Notes: generated by a model not told the origin, from the sequence alone. Shown: positions 46,834-57,466, numbered from the stretch's first letter. The stretch: 64,000 nt of DNA from Cephalotus follicularis (GCA_001972305.1 BDDD01000174.1:117308-181307), one strand, 5' to 3'. Program-made: numbers and translations.

Positions 46834-47106
46834 ACCGTCGACGCTTAGGAAAGAAGCATCGACGCTATGGATTGTTATACGGAGAATGATTCCTAATTCG
46901 CGATAAATGTCGACGCTTACATAAACGTCGATGCCATGATTCATTGTATGTGAGAATGGACACGTGTTCCGTTGATGCCTGAGGTTCCTACCTCAGAGCA
47001 TCGACGCCAAAGGGATGAGACGTTGACGCGTAAAGTTTCTGGTTGATAGCGTTGACACCAAGAGTTAAGCGGCGATGCTTAAGTGACTGGGTTGAACATT
47101 AACGCC
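46834..47106. repeat. TCGA-palindrome cluster (GCGTCGACGC type) in C 5' LTR
   Basis: ACCGTCGACGCTTAGG, AGCATCGACGCTATGG, ATGTCGACGCTTAC, ACGTCGATGCC, ACGTTGACGCG, GCGTTGACACC. This LTR thus has two different palindrome types. The 3' LTR copy lost about 20 bp here. Confidence 0.85.
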
Positions 47107-47523
47107 TATATGGTGCATGTTGTCGCGAATAGAACCCGTTTGATTTATTGAGCATATGTTCGCATTGCATACAATTGTTGATTGAGCTATCACCTGATTT
47201 CTAAAATTTTCTTCATTTTAGAAGTGTATAAATTGTTTATTAAATCATTGTTATATGGAAATGTATGTTTTCCAAAAGGATTGTGAAAGTGGTTTTAAGG
47301 GATTGAGAAACTGTTATGCGAAAATGAGTATTTTTGTGTATTCGAACATGATTCGAATGACTGGTTTTACATTTTAAAATGTATTGTTTTTTAGTATTGT
47401 ATTATACATTGCAACTACTTGAAAACGATTGCAAAAGGATTGTTATATATATTGAGCAAATATATATGTTTTTCAAGTGTTTATATTTATAAATTACTTG
47501 AAATGGATTGAGAAACTTGTGAT

Positions 47524-48062
47524 GACTACTAAGCCCTGTTGGGTAAGTAGCCAAGACCGTGCACCGTTTTAAAAGGACCGATGTACATTTGGAAATGTAT
47601 TGTTTACAAGTTTTATATTTGTTAATAATTACTTGTAATGGATTGATTGATTGTGTTTGGCTGCTAAGCTCTGTTGAGTAAGTAGCCAAGAACTCTACTG
47701 CTAAGCTCTGTTGAGTAAGTAGCCTGAGATTCCATATATGGTAGCTATTAAGCTCTGTTGAGTAAGTAGCTAGGGTTTCCCAAGCAATGGTTACTAAGCT
47801 CTGTTGAGTAAGTAGCCAGGGACCCCCTTTTGGGTTACTAAGCTCTATTGAGTAAGTAGCCAGGAACTCCACTGCTAAGCTCTGTTGAGTAAGTAACTGG
47901 AGATTCCATATACGGAAGCTACTAAGCTCTGTTGAGTAAGTAGCTTGGGTTTCCCATACAATGGTTACTAAGCTCTGTTGGGTAAGTAGCCAGGGACTCC
48001 CTTTTGGTTACTAAGCACTATTGTGTAAGTAACCGGTTGCTAAGCACTGTTGTGTAAGCAAC
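47524..48062 (+). repeat. Array of eleven hairpin units in C 5' LTR
   Basis: The core unit is GCTACT-AAG-CTC-TGTT-GAG-TA-AGTAGC, spaced about 30-50 bp apart, with one longer gap after the first unit. The inner 3-bp stem occurs as CTC/GAG, CCC/GGG (first unit), CAC/GTG (last two units) and the wobble form CTC/GGG. The outer stem occurs as GCTACT/AGTAGC, GGTTACT/AGTAACC and GTTGCT/AGCAAC. Loops are TGTT or TATT. Some middle units have decayed outer stems. The minus strand is open for 156 codons across it, but only as a reading of the repeat. Confidence 0.9.
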
Positions 48063-48069
48063 TTCAATT

Positions 48070-48180
48070 GGACTGATGGGTCTTAGTGACCTGATTACTG
48101 GATTGATCAGCCCATTGAGGCATAACTAATGGATTGTCTGGTCCTTTGAGGACATGATTGTGATTGGTCCGCTGAGGACA
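48070..48180 (+). repeat. Second hairpin group in C 5' LTR (4-bp stems, 5-nt loops)
   Basis: GGTC-TTAGT-GACC, then GTCC-TTTGA-GGAC, then GTCC-GCTGA-GGAC, spaced about 30-60 bp apart, directly after the main hairpin array. The same group is in the 3' LTR at about 54615-54725, with GTCC-GTTGA-GGCA and GTCT-GCTGA-GGAC as decayed forms. Confidence 0.7.
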
Positions 48181-48339
48181 TGACCGTGATTGTGTTGATG
48201 TAGCCCTAACGGGTTGCACCTTTACTGTGAATATGCATATATAGATACATATATATATATAGTGTTATATATACCGTACTGCATCACTGTGCATTCATAC
48301 ATGACATGCATTATCATTGAAACAAAACTGTATTTATAC

Positions 48340-48364
48340 TTAGCCGAAAGAGGACAAAGGCTAA
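48340..48364. repeat. Conserved LTR hairpin TTAGCC ... GGCTAA in C 5' LTR
   Basis: 6-bp stem, 13-nt loop, then CCCCCTACAATTTCA, about 390 bp before the LTR end. The 3' LTR copy is at 54884-54908. Confidence 0.7.
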
Positions 48365-48734
48365 CCCCCTACAATTTCATATTGATTTCAGGTTGATGCA
48401 GCGGATTGTTACCGCTGAGTTTCGTGGAGCAAAATGGAGTTTTATGTTGTTTTTACTTTCGAGAAACAATAATGGATCATTGTAATAAATGAATCGATGT
48501 ATTGATGAATATTGTTCACGCTCCGTTTAAGGGCAGTTAACTTTGATGATGTTTATTGTTGTAGCATATAGTATGGGATGCATGTTACGTTTTAATTCGG
48601 CTTATATTTAAATTCTTCCGCAAGTTTTTAATGGCTATGGAAAGTTTTAAATTTATGGTAAATTGCATAAGCCGGATTTATATGTTGATTGCCGCCACTA
48701 TATATGTTGTTTGTAAAACGGGGTGTGACAACAG

Positions 48735-48746
48735 TGGTATCAGAGC
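48735..48746 (+). other. Primer-binding site of C (initiator Met tRNA type)
   Basis: A perfect TGGTATCAGAGC lies 4 bp after the 5' LTR end. Confidence 0.93.
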
Positions 48747-48846
48747 ATATATCCATTTATATGCTTAGCTTGGATAAGTTCTTTGGCAATTAACGAATGG
48801 TTTCCTTGAGATGATTACTAATGACATCTTTTCCATATAGGAACAA

Positions 48847-50030
48847 ATGGACAGAAGGAGAACACGTGCGAGAGCTAGAGCCGCTGAGGCAGATGCTCCC
48901 CGGGAAGCGAGTGTTCCACAAGGGGTGAATGTTCCCCAAAATGCAAATGAAAGGAAGGATCCGATGGATCGGATGGCCGACTACTTTCTGTAGCAGATGG
49001 CTGCTAATGCAGCTAATATGGAGGAGATGCAGCGATTGTACGCCCAAGCTCAGCCGCGAGGTATGGCTCCCAACCAGGGTGTATATCACGAGGGAAGTCA
49101 GTTTGGAAGGAACCTTGAAAGGTTTATGAGACAGAATTCACCCAGTTTTAGAGGAGAGTTGGATACTACCATTGCTGAGAGGTGGTTACAGGATCTAGAA
49201 AAGATCTTTGAAGTGATGGACTGCACTGACAGCCAAAAAATTGAAGTTTGCAGTATATCGACTCTAGGGTGAGGCCATCCACTGGTGGGAGATGGTCAAG
49301 GCAAAGTGGGAGTCGGCTGGACTCGACGATACATGGGAAAGGTTCCAAAGGGAGTTCCTTGATACTTATGTACCTCAAATTGAACAAGAACGGAGAGAGA
49401 CAGAACTCATGGAGCTGCGACAAGGAGAGATGACTGTGGCCGAATACCAGGCCAGGTTTATGGAGCTAGCCAGACACTCAGCTTATCTGGTAGCTAACGA
49501 AGAAAAGAAGATTCAGAGGTTCTTGAGAGGCCTGCGACCGGATCTTTGGTCAAGGATTAGAGTGATGGAATTGGGGACTTTTGTACAAGTCGCTCAGAAG
49601 GCGAGATTGCTGGAGAGTATCCAAAATGAAGACCGCGCTGAGAGGGCTCACGTGCAGTAGAACAGACAAGCCCCCACACAGTCTAGACCAGCTCCATTGA
49701 AAGGGCAGGGTAGTGGTTCTCTGACGAAACCATCGAAGAACAGACTTCAACAGACCGTTATTCATGGTACTCCTAGTCAAGGGAGTAATGCGAGGATTGA
49801 AGTCTGTCCTTATTGTGGCCGCAAGGGCCATCAACCGGAAGATTGCTGGTGGAAGAATGGCTTTTGCACGAAGTGTGGAGCACCTGACCATTTACGGAGG
49901 GATTGTCCGACGAGGCAAGTAACAGTGCCCACTGGACCTACGAGTGATGGTGGCGCCACAGCTGGACCATCACAGCGGAGAGATACCGGTAAAAGCATCA
50001 TGAGAGGTAAGGTCTTCGCTCTTACCTTTA
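48847..50030 (+). pseudogene. gag: Element C gag with two CCHC knuckles
   Basis: The ATG at 48847 opens MDRRRTRARARAAEADAP, followed by ANMEEMQRLYAQAQPRG, GSQFGRNLERFMRQ, ELDTTIAERWLQDLEKIF. Defects are a TAG in the DYFL*QM segment (about 48991), one extra A in a homopolymer near 49240, a TAG shortly after, and a TAG at 49658-49660. The Gag core is intact from 49292 (EFLDTYVPQIEQERRETE, ELRQGEMTVAEYQARFMELA, RFLRGLRPDLWSRI). Two CX2CX4HX4C knuckles, CPYCGRKGHQPEDC and CTKCGAPDHLRRDC, are both complete (about 49806-49910). The frame is lost after GKSIMRGKVFALT, where protease would begin in B. It is closest to B gag. Confidence 0.87.
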
Positions 50031-51689
50031 CAGGTTACTTATATAGTCCAAAGTACATCATATTGTTATTTATCGTAACTGTATTCATTAGATGGTTATG
50101 GTTGGCAAGTGTATTGTTATCGATCGTATCGTATTGTCATGAGCCATTATCAACGGATGGTGATCGAATGAACTGTTATTGAGCGGTTAATGATCATATG
50201 GACCATAAATGGTTATGGACCGTGAACGGCTGTTGGCCGTAACGGATATGAATTGTAGAATGGTATTGACCGTAAACGGCTATAGGCCATAAACGGATAC
50301 GAATTATGAATGGATATAGACCGTAAACGGCTATGGACCGTAAACGGATGTGAAATGTAATGGATAGAGCACAATCATTGATTGATACGGGACGAAAGGC
50401 CCCGGATGATGGTATATGGTAGAGTTACTGATGACGTATTGTGTTATGACTTGTATAAATGTGAAATGACATTGTTCACATTGCTTATGCTATGTACGCA
50501 TCTCACATGATTGACATTTTATATATATCTGCTACACCTCTGGATACATTCATTGCATTTGTATATTGTACACAGCTATTGGCTGCTGACCGTTTCATTG
50601 AAATGAAGTGGGTCAGGTTTGGGTTCAGATGGCAGTTACAGTGATTAGTCAAGACAAGCGCATGGTAAGAAATTTCATTTCTCCAGCCTATCTTGTGTTA
50701 TATGAATAAAGTAAGGGAACTGATATTTTGAGGCTTGTTATTTTATATTATATGACCTGCCGGCATGTGGCAGTGCTGCAAATGAATGTGTCTTGATGTA
50801 TTGGACCTGCCGGCATGTGGCAGTGCATCATTTGATCGGTCTATGATATTACTGGATATGATCAGACCCATCATCTGAGGTTTTGACGTGATTATCCTTC
50901 GCATGTGTATGATATTATTGGATATGATCAAACCCATCATTGAGAGTATTGAAAGGATTGTCCTTTGCATGCAAATGATATATTTGGATTTAATTGAGAT
51001 GTAATCTGGTGTGGGTGGAGCCCCCAGCATATAGATTGTCATGAGATATGAGGGTTAAACCCCAAAACATATAAACTGTGGTTTCTCAGGTGGCATGGAC
51101 TTCGATAAAAGAATACTTCATGCCGAAATTTCGAAAAATCCTAAGAGTGATTTTAATGGATTCATTACTTGAGATATTAGAATGATGATTCGGATCTAAA
51201 TTGTGGTTTATTAAGGCCTGAGCCCATTTATGACTGTTGGTTCCTCCTTCGGGAGTACGGATATAAATTGTGTTTTCTTTACAGGGGGCATAGTCCTGTA
51301 AACAAATACTTCATGCCCGATTTTTGGGAGATTATAAGAGTTGAAATGTATTCAACTGATTATTCTGCTGACATGATGTGATTGTTTAAAGATCGAGATT
51401 ATAGCACTCTTGAGTATGATTGATGTATGACTGTTGCAGAGCTGTGCTGGATATACCAGTGTAGGATCCTTACTGTTGGGAGATTGAAAGTGATATGATT
51501 GATTAAGTGCTAATTGGAGTTATTTGGAGTTGCGGAATAATAATGGGTAAGATGTTGGGTTCTTGGAGACCTAGTGATATGGATATAGTATGGTTACAGA
51601 TTGAACGTATGCAGATTGTGCGGTTACGGAACGTGCGGTCACAAGCCATATAGTTATGGATCGTATGCTTATGAATTGTTTGATGTGGA
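50031..51689 (+). other. Non-coding interior of C, rich in small repeats
   Basis: No gene is supported. 50165-50350 has repeated CCGTAAACGG / CCGTGAACGG / GCCGTAACGG units. 50756-50830 has two copies of CTGCCGGCATGTGGCAG (5-bp stem). 50850-50990 has two copies of a GGATATGATCARACCCATCA unit. 51050-51320 has a repeated motif around ACTTCATGCC(C)GA with ...TTTCGAAA/TTTTTGGGA. It replaces the pol genes. Confidence 0.6.
50165..50350. repeat. CCGTAAACGG palindrome array in C interior
   Basis: At least five units of the ACCGTAAACGG type with ATAT/TATGG spacers alternate with GGCC-containing variants. The units are short inverted repeats (CCGT...ACGG). Confidence 0.65.
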
Positions 51690-51891
51690 TGAGCTGTGGT
51701 CGCAAGCCTACCGCTCCACTTTCTCCATACATCCGGCGATTTACAAGATGTATCGAGATCTGAAGCTCGATATTGGTGGTAGTGTGATGGTAATACCATG
51801 GGCTTGGAAGGCCACTTGGAACGAGAGGTAGAAGTGAAGGCATTCTACCTTTACATGTTTAATCTAGGGAATCTCGGGACGAGATTTCTTT
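51690..51891 (+). pseudogene. pol: Relics of integrase zinc finger and pol end in C
   Basis: ELWSQAYRSTFSIHP, then KMYRDLKL, matches the integrase HHCC start (compare [17 protein letters not shown] in B). It is followed soon after by KATWNER, a scrap like the chromodomain TWERE segment, and then GGGACGAGATTTCTTTAAGG, the usual sequence just before the polypurine tract. So C arose from an autonomous element by deletion of most of pol. Confidence 0.6.
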
Positions 51892-51904
51892 AAGGGGGGG
51901 AGGA
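51892..51904 (+). other. Polypurine tract of C
   Basis: AAGGGGGGGAGGA directly before the 3' LTR start TGTAACGC at 51905. Confidence 0.9.
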
Positions 51905-52263
51905 TGTAACGCTCCGAATTTCATAAATAATTATTATGAAATTGGTATGTGTACGGTTGTAATAAAACCGATGGAGGTCGGAGTAATAAAAAGGAATTAC
52001 GCGTTGAAGTCATAATTGTATTGCCCAAAACGGCTAATAAAACCTATGTTTAATGCGCGACAATAAGCCCAAATGTTTGCATTTTTATTGCGATTATTTT
52101 GGTGGTCGTTTGGATAATTTATGTCGCGGTTTGCGGAAAAATCGGGACCCAGAGCTTAGTATTTTACCAGAAAATACTAAGGAGGGAGAAAAATTATAAA
52201 GGAAGAAGGGGGAGAAACGGGCGCATAGCGCCCCCGTGTGAAGGGGTACCTGCAGACGAGAGA

Positions 52264-52294
<31 letters not shown>

Positions 52295-52592
52295 GCTGGG
52301 AGAGACAGAGGGAGGGAGAGGGAGAGAGGGTGCCGGAGACGACGCCGGAGCCAGCCACGTGACCGGGAGAGGACGGCGGACCACCCAGGCACGCCTACCG
52401 CCGGTTAGCTCCTCCCCCTTCCCCTCTTTTCTCTTATTTTTCTTCTTCTTTCCTGCCACTGTCGTACCTCCGCCGTGCATTTCCCGGCACCGTTTGAGTC
52501 GCGGATGGCGTGGGTTATGGTGTAGAAGGCCCTCTCTACCCATTTCGACCACCGGTGAAGCATGATTCTGCCGGAAACGACCGGAATCAGTT

Positions 52593-52765
52593 GACTGAGT
52601 CGACTCAGCGAGTCGACTAACTGTTGCCTGAGACACGGCGTTTGGCGCCGAGTCTCGGTGAGTCACGAGCAGTGACGCGTAGGGCTGGTGAATGTGGGGT
52701 GTTTTTGGGTGGTGATCGGACTTGTTGAGGTCTGGCGAGTCGACTCAGTGAGTCGCAACTCACTA
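52593..52765. repeat. TCGA-palindrome cluster (GAGTCGACTC type) in C 3' LTR
   Basis: Same place and unit type as 46026-46190; the first unit here is TGAGTCGACTCAG, without the decay seen in the 5' copy. Confidence 0.85.
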
Positions 52766-53397
52766 CCGGCCGTGGCACGGCGTTAGGCGACGATTCCCGG
52801 TGAGTCTTGACCGGTTTTGAGTACACCGTTCAATGTGGAACCCGTTGATGGGTGTTTCGCAAGCTGGATGAGTCGGCCGGATTCCGGCCAGCGTTTCGGT
52901 GATGACAATGCTTTGTGCGTTGAAATGTGTTGTATGTGCAGTGTACGAGTGGCAATTGGATTTGGCATTGAGGAATTTATCAATAAGTGAGAATCGGGTT
53001 TGGTTCAACAGTTTCTGGGAAAGGTTCAGCAATTGAACCTGCGGCTCAACTGTACTGCTGCTACTGCGATTCCTAGCTTGGAATCAGAGGTCGGGGAAGC
53101 TATACATGCAAGTTTGAGTTCAATAATATTGTATTGCCATTGATGAAATGCATGGTTTGCGGATTGTGAATTGTCTGACAGTGTTAGGGTTACTGTGAGT
53201 AGTTAACTTGTTATGCATATCGTGTCGTAGAATTATTGTGGACTGTGGATTATGGATTGTGTGACTATGTTAGGGTTACTATGAATAGTTAACCTGTCAT
53301 GCTTATTGTGTTTTACAATGATCGGATTGCATGTGTTGTATGCTTGAACTCTATTGGTTTTGAGACGTGTTGAGGGAACCGTGTTTTGGTTTGCTTA

Positions 53398-53650
53398 ACC
53401 GTCGACGCTATGGATTGTTATACGGAGAATGAGTCCTGATTCGCGATAAACGTCGATGCTTACAGAAAACGTCGATGCCATGATTCGTTGTATGTGAGAA
53501 TGGACACGGGTGCCATTGACGCCTGAGGTTCCTACCTCAGAGCATCAACGCCAAAGGGATGAGACGTTGACACGTAAAGTTTATGGTTGAAAGCGTTGAC
53601 ACCAAGAGTTAAGCGGTGTCGCTTAAGTGACTGGGTTGAACATTAACGCC
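53398..53650. repeat. TCGA-palindrome cluster (GCGTCGACGC type) in C 3' LTR
   Basis: Counterpart of 46834-47106, missing one unit. It includes ACGTCGATGCTTAC and ACGTTGACACG. Confidence 0.85.
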
Positions 53651-54069
53651 TATATGGTGCATGTTGACGCGAATAGAGCCCGTTTGCATTATTGAGCATA
53701 TGTTCGCATTGCATACAATTGTTGATTGAGCTATCACCTGATTTTTAAAATGTTCTTCATTTTAGAAGTGTATAAATGGTTTATTAAATCATTGTTATAT
53801 GGAAATGTATGTTTTCCAAGAGGATTGTGAAAGTGGTTTTAAGGGATTGAGAAACCGTTATGCGAAAATGAGTATTTTCGTGTATTCGAACATGATTCGA
53901 ATGATTGGTTTTACATTTTAAAATGTATTGTTTTCGAGTATTTTATTATACATTGGAACTACTTGAAAACAATTGCAAAAGGATTGTTATATATATGGAG
54001 CAAATATATATGTTTTTCAAGTGCTTATATTTATAAATTACTTGAAATGGATTGAGAAACTTGTGATGA

Positions 54070-54606
54070 CTACCAAGCCCTCTTGGGTAAGTAGCCAAGA
54101 TTGTGCACCGTTTTAAAAGGACCGATGTAAATTTGGAAATGTATTGTGTACAAGTTTTATATTTGTTCATAATTGCTTCTAATGTATTGATTGATTGTGT
54201 TTGGCTGCTAAGCTCTATTGAGTAAGTAGCCAGGAACTCCAATGCTAAGCTCTGTTGAGTAAGTAGCCAGAGATTCCATATATGGTAGCTACTAAGCTCT
54301 ATTAAGTAAGTATCTAGGGTTTCCCATGCAATGGTTACTAAGTTCTGTTGAGTAAGTAGCCAGGGACCCCCTTTTGGGTTATTAAGCTCTGTTGAGTAAG
54401 TAGCCAGGAACTCCACTGCTAAGCTCTGTTGAGTAAGTAACCAGAAATTCCATATACGGAAGCTACTAAGCTCTGTTGAGTAAGTAGCTTGGGTTTCCCA
54501 TACAATGGTTACTAAGCTCTATTGAGTAAGTATCCAGGGACTCCCTTTTGGTTACTAAGCACTGTTGTGTAAGTAACCGGTTGCTAAGCACTGTTGTGCA
54601 AGCAAC
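54070..54606 (+). repeat. Array of eleven hairpin units in C 3' LTR
   Basis: Counterpart of 47524-48062 with the same order of units. The first unit again has CCC/GGG (loop TCTT) and the last two CAC/GTG. The final unit here reads GTTGCT ... GTGC-AAGCAAC. Confidence 0.9.
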
Positions 54607-55274
54607 TTGAATTGGACTGATGGGTCTTAGTGACCTTATTACTGGATTGATCGGTCCGTTGAGGCATAACTGATGGATTGTCTGGTCCTTTGAGGACATG
54701 ATTGTGATTGGTCTGCTGAGGACATGACCGTGATTGTTTTGATGTAGCCCTAACGGGTTGCACCTTTACTGTGAATGTGCATATATAGATGCATATATGT
54801 ATATACTGTTATATATACCGTACTGCATCACTGTGCATTCATACATGACATGCATTATCATTGAAACCAAACTGTATTTATACTTAGCCGAGTGAGGACA
54901 AAGGCTAACCCCCTACAATTTCAGATTGATTTCAGGTTGATGCAGTGGATTGTTACTGCTGAGTTCCATGGAGCAAAATGGAGTTTTATGTTGTTTTTAC
55001 TTTTGAGAAACGATAATGGATCACTGTAATAAATGAATCGATGTATTGATGAATATTGTTCACGCTCCATTTATGGGCAGTTAACTTTGATGATGTTTAT
55101 TGTTGTAGCATGTAGTATGGGATGAATGTTACGTTTTAATTCGGCTTATATTTAAATGCTTCCGCAAGTTGTTAATGGCTATGGAAAGTTTTAAATTTAT
55201 GGTAAATTGCATAAGCCGGATTTATATGTTGATTGCCACCACTATATATGTTGTTTGTAAAACGGGGTGTGACA

Positions 55275-55279
55275 TCAAG
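55275..55279. other. Right target-site duplication of element C (TCAAG)
   Basis: Pairs with 45328-45332. Confidence 0.93.
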
Positions 55280-56381
55280 TCCATAAAGACCGCTGGCGCA
55301 TTGGTAAGTACGAATGGCATCACCAAAAACTCGTAATCCCCGTACCGTGTGCGGAAAGCAGTCTTAGGTATGTTTTCATCTGTCACCTGTAGCTGATGAT
55401 ATCTGGACCTCAAATCGATCATAGAAAAATACAGTGCACCTTGGAGTTTATCAAATAGGTCATCAATCCTAGGCAAAGGGTATTTGTTCCAGATAGTAAT
55501 CAGCTCCCTGTAGTATATGCATAGCCTCATTAAACCGTCCTTCTTTTTCACAAACAGAACCGGAGCACCCCATGGTGAAACACTGGGCCGGATGAAACCC
55601 TGATCCAATAGTTCTTGTATCTGCTCCTTCAGTTCTTGCAACTCTAATGGTGCCATCCTATATGGTGCTTTAGATATAGGTCCTGCTCCAGGAATGAGCT
55701 CGATGGTAAACTCAACTTCCCATCGCGGTGGCAAACCCAGTAACTCCTCCGGATACACATCTGAAAACTCTCTGACAATAGGATAGTCCTCAAGGCGAGG
55801 CTCATCCTTAGAGACGTCTTTTACAACAGCTAAGAATCCCTCAGTGCCCTTAGCCACCAACTTCTGAGCCTTCAAAACAGAAATAATCTTGATAAGTAAA
55901 ATCAGGCCTATCCACATCCCCAAACAAAATTCTCCGAGCGTGACAATCAATCATGGCACGATGGAGATCTAACCAATCCATGCCAAGAATCATGTCGAAG
56001 TCATGCATATCAATCGGAAGAAGATCCACATCACCAATCTGATCATCAAAAGCAATAGGGGAAGCACAAAAACATTCAGATATCCCAACAGATGTCCCCA
56101 TAGGGGTCAAAAGAACCATAACTGGATCCAGAGACTGAGATGGCACCCCAAGATGCCAAACAAAAGACCTCGCTACTACAGAGTGAGTCGATCCAGTATC
56201 ATACAGTACATAAGCCATACGTCTACAAACAGACAGATAACCCGAAACAGTACCTAGAGCATCTGCCACCTGGTGAGTCGTCAATGCAAAGACTCGGTCG
56301 CCTATATTGCGCTGTCCCACATCTCCACCATTTCCTCTCCTCTCCTTCGCACGAGGGTTTTGAAAATCCATAAAGCAATGA
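55280..56381 (-). pseudogene. pol: Chromovirus A protease and N-terminal reverse transcriptase
   Basis: From the Gag knuckle the minus strand runs through [19 protein letters not shown] (intact DTG protease triad) and [18 protein letters not shown], a frameshift near 55,900, then [60 protein letters not shown] and [11 protein letters not shown]. It is interrupted at 55279 by element C; the RT palm with FIDD continues at 45327. LCIYYREL, in place of LCIDYREL, has lost a conserved Asp. Confidence 0.87.
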
Positions 56382-57466
56382 CCCTATTGTCCACACAAAA
56401 AGCAGGCCCCAGTCGACTTGTAACAAGTCTAAACCGGATGTCGCTTCCCACAAGTGTCACACAGAGCAATCTGCACATTAGGGTTACCCCCACCACCAGC
56501 TCCTTGAGCTTGTCTATGGTCATTCCCTTACTGACACTGCTGTACTCCTCCCTTGTTCTGATTGTCATTCTTCTTTTGTTGCTTGCCATCTCGGCCCTTA
56601 TTCCACTAGCCGCCTTGTCCTTTATTTTGCTGCCCATAATTCTATCCTTGAGCATCACTTCTGTTACGCTTCCGCTCACCTTCTTGCCGAGCAGCCTGAA
56701 AATCTAACCTTTCCATCTCCATGTTCTTTGCAGCATTTGCAACCTCCAATACATCAGCAAACCTTGAGTTAATCAGCTTACCTCTGAGCTGATCGTGCAA
56801 CTTCCATTTGAACTTTTCTGCCTGTTCTGCCGACGACCCCGCTGCATGTCCAGCAAAGCTTGCCAACCTGATAAACCGGGCCAAGAACTCAGTAACAGAC
56901 TCACCCTCCTTCTGTCTCGTCATCACGAACTCTCTTGCGTAAGCCTCTTTATTAGCAGTGGGAAAATACTGCTGATAGAAGATCTCACAAAAGCCAGACC
57001 AGGACAAAGCATCAATAAATCCTTCACCCTTAGCAATTTTCAAGGTCTTCCACCAAGTTTGGGCAATGCCCTCCAGCTTATACACCACCAATCTAACCTT
57101 CTTTTCATCACTGCATCCAAGCACATCAAAGATTTTCTCCAAATGAGCAATCCAGTGCTCAGCCTCCACAGGTGTTGGCACTGAACTAAAGGACTACGGT
57201 CTCTGCTTTTGGAACCTCTCAAGCCAGACATAAACTGGAGTGTCAGGCCGGTCCCCAGCTCCCCTAGCTTCATGAGCATCAACAGGTAGATTCTCCTCAG
57301 CTACATGCTCACGACGACCATGTCCAGGATTTTGTTGTTGCATTACCTAATTCACTTCTTGCGCTACTGCCTGTCGTACCACTTCGTCCACAACATGCTC
57401 ATTTCTTACTTCATCCCAAGCCACAATTGGTTCGGCCCTCTGAGGGGTGTTCCTTGTTCGCACCAT
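56382..57466 (-). pseudogene. gag: Chromovirus A gag
   Basis: The start ATG at 57466 (MVRTRNTPQRAEPIVAWDE) lies about 160 bp after the primer site on the minus strand. The N-terminus has stops near 57343-57345 and 57190. The Gag core is open (VEAEHWIAHLEKIFDVLGC, VYKLEGIAQTWWKTL, GFCEIFYQQYFPTANKE, RQKEGESVTEFLARFIRLA), followed by a basic Gln/Asn/Gly-rich linker with several stops. There are two knuckle-like motifs: CDTCGKRHPV*TCY, and CFLCGQ, TAG (56382-56384), GHCFMD. This Gag is of a different type from that of B and C and matches the D knuckle ([14 protein letters not shown]). Confidence 0.85.

Larger units (their letters stand above)
45333..48730 (+). mobile_element. Element C 5' LTR (3398 bp)
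   Basis: It runs from TGTAACGCCCCG to ACGGGGTGTGACA. In order: a GA microsatellite, the GAGTCGACTC cluster, the GCGTCGACGC cluster, the hairpin array at 47524-48062, a second hairpin group at about 48070-48180, and the TTAGCC...GGCTAA hairpin at 48340-48364. No coding region. Confidence 0.92.
45333..55274 (+). mobile_element. Element C: complete non-autonomous LTR retrotransposon with gag only
   Basis: LTR 45333-48730, primer site, about 3.2 kb of interior and LTR 51905-55274, inside A pol, flanked by TCAAG. The interior holds a damaged gag (48847-50030) and, near the 3' end, two short relics of integrase and chromodomain. Protease, reverse transcriptase and RNase H are absent, so mobility would need proteins from a relative such as B. 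In the first ~200 bp the two LTRs differ at roughly 15-18 positions by my count, so the insertion is not recent. Its LTRs are unusually rich in hairpins and palindromes. Confidence 0.92.
51905..55274 (+). mobile_element. Element C 3' LTR (3370 bp)
   Basis: It matches the 5' LTR end to end (TGTAACGCTCCG to ACGGGGTGTGACA), with substitutions and small indels, such as loss of about 20 bp in the GCGTCGACGC cluster. It ends at the right TCAAG duplication (55275-55279). Confidence 0.92.

Noticed and set aside
47402-47872. Minus-strand 156-codon open frame with repeated ATYSTELSS, and its counterpart at 53946-54416
   Set aside because: It is only the translation of the hairpin tandem repeat in the C LTR; there is no start context, no domain, and the repeat explains the pattern.
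47524-48062. CRISPR-like array (regular short palindromic repeats with spacers)
   Set aside because: The DNA is plant nuclear, the units lie inside an LTR present twice, spacers are themselves repetitive and there are no cas genes.
48985-49000. Conserved in-frame TAG in B and C gag (DYF region), possibly programmed recoding
   Set aside because: The stops are at neighbouring, not identical, codons (DYF*KQ in B, DYFL*QM in C), so they look like independent mutations.
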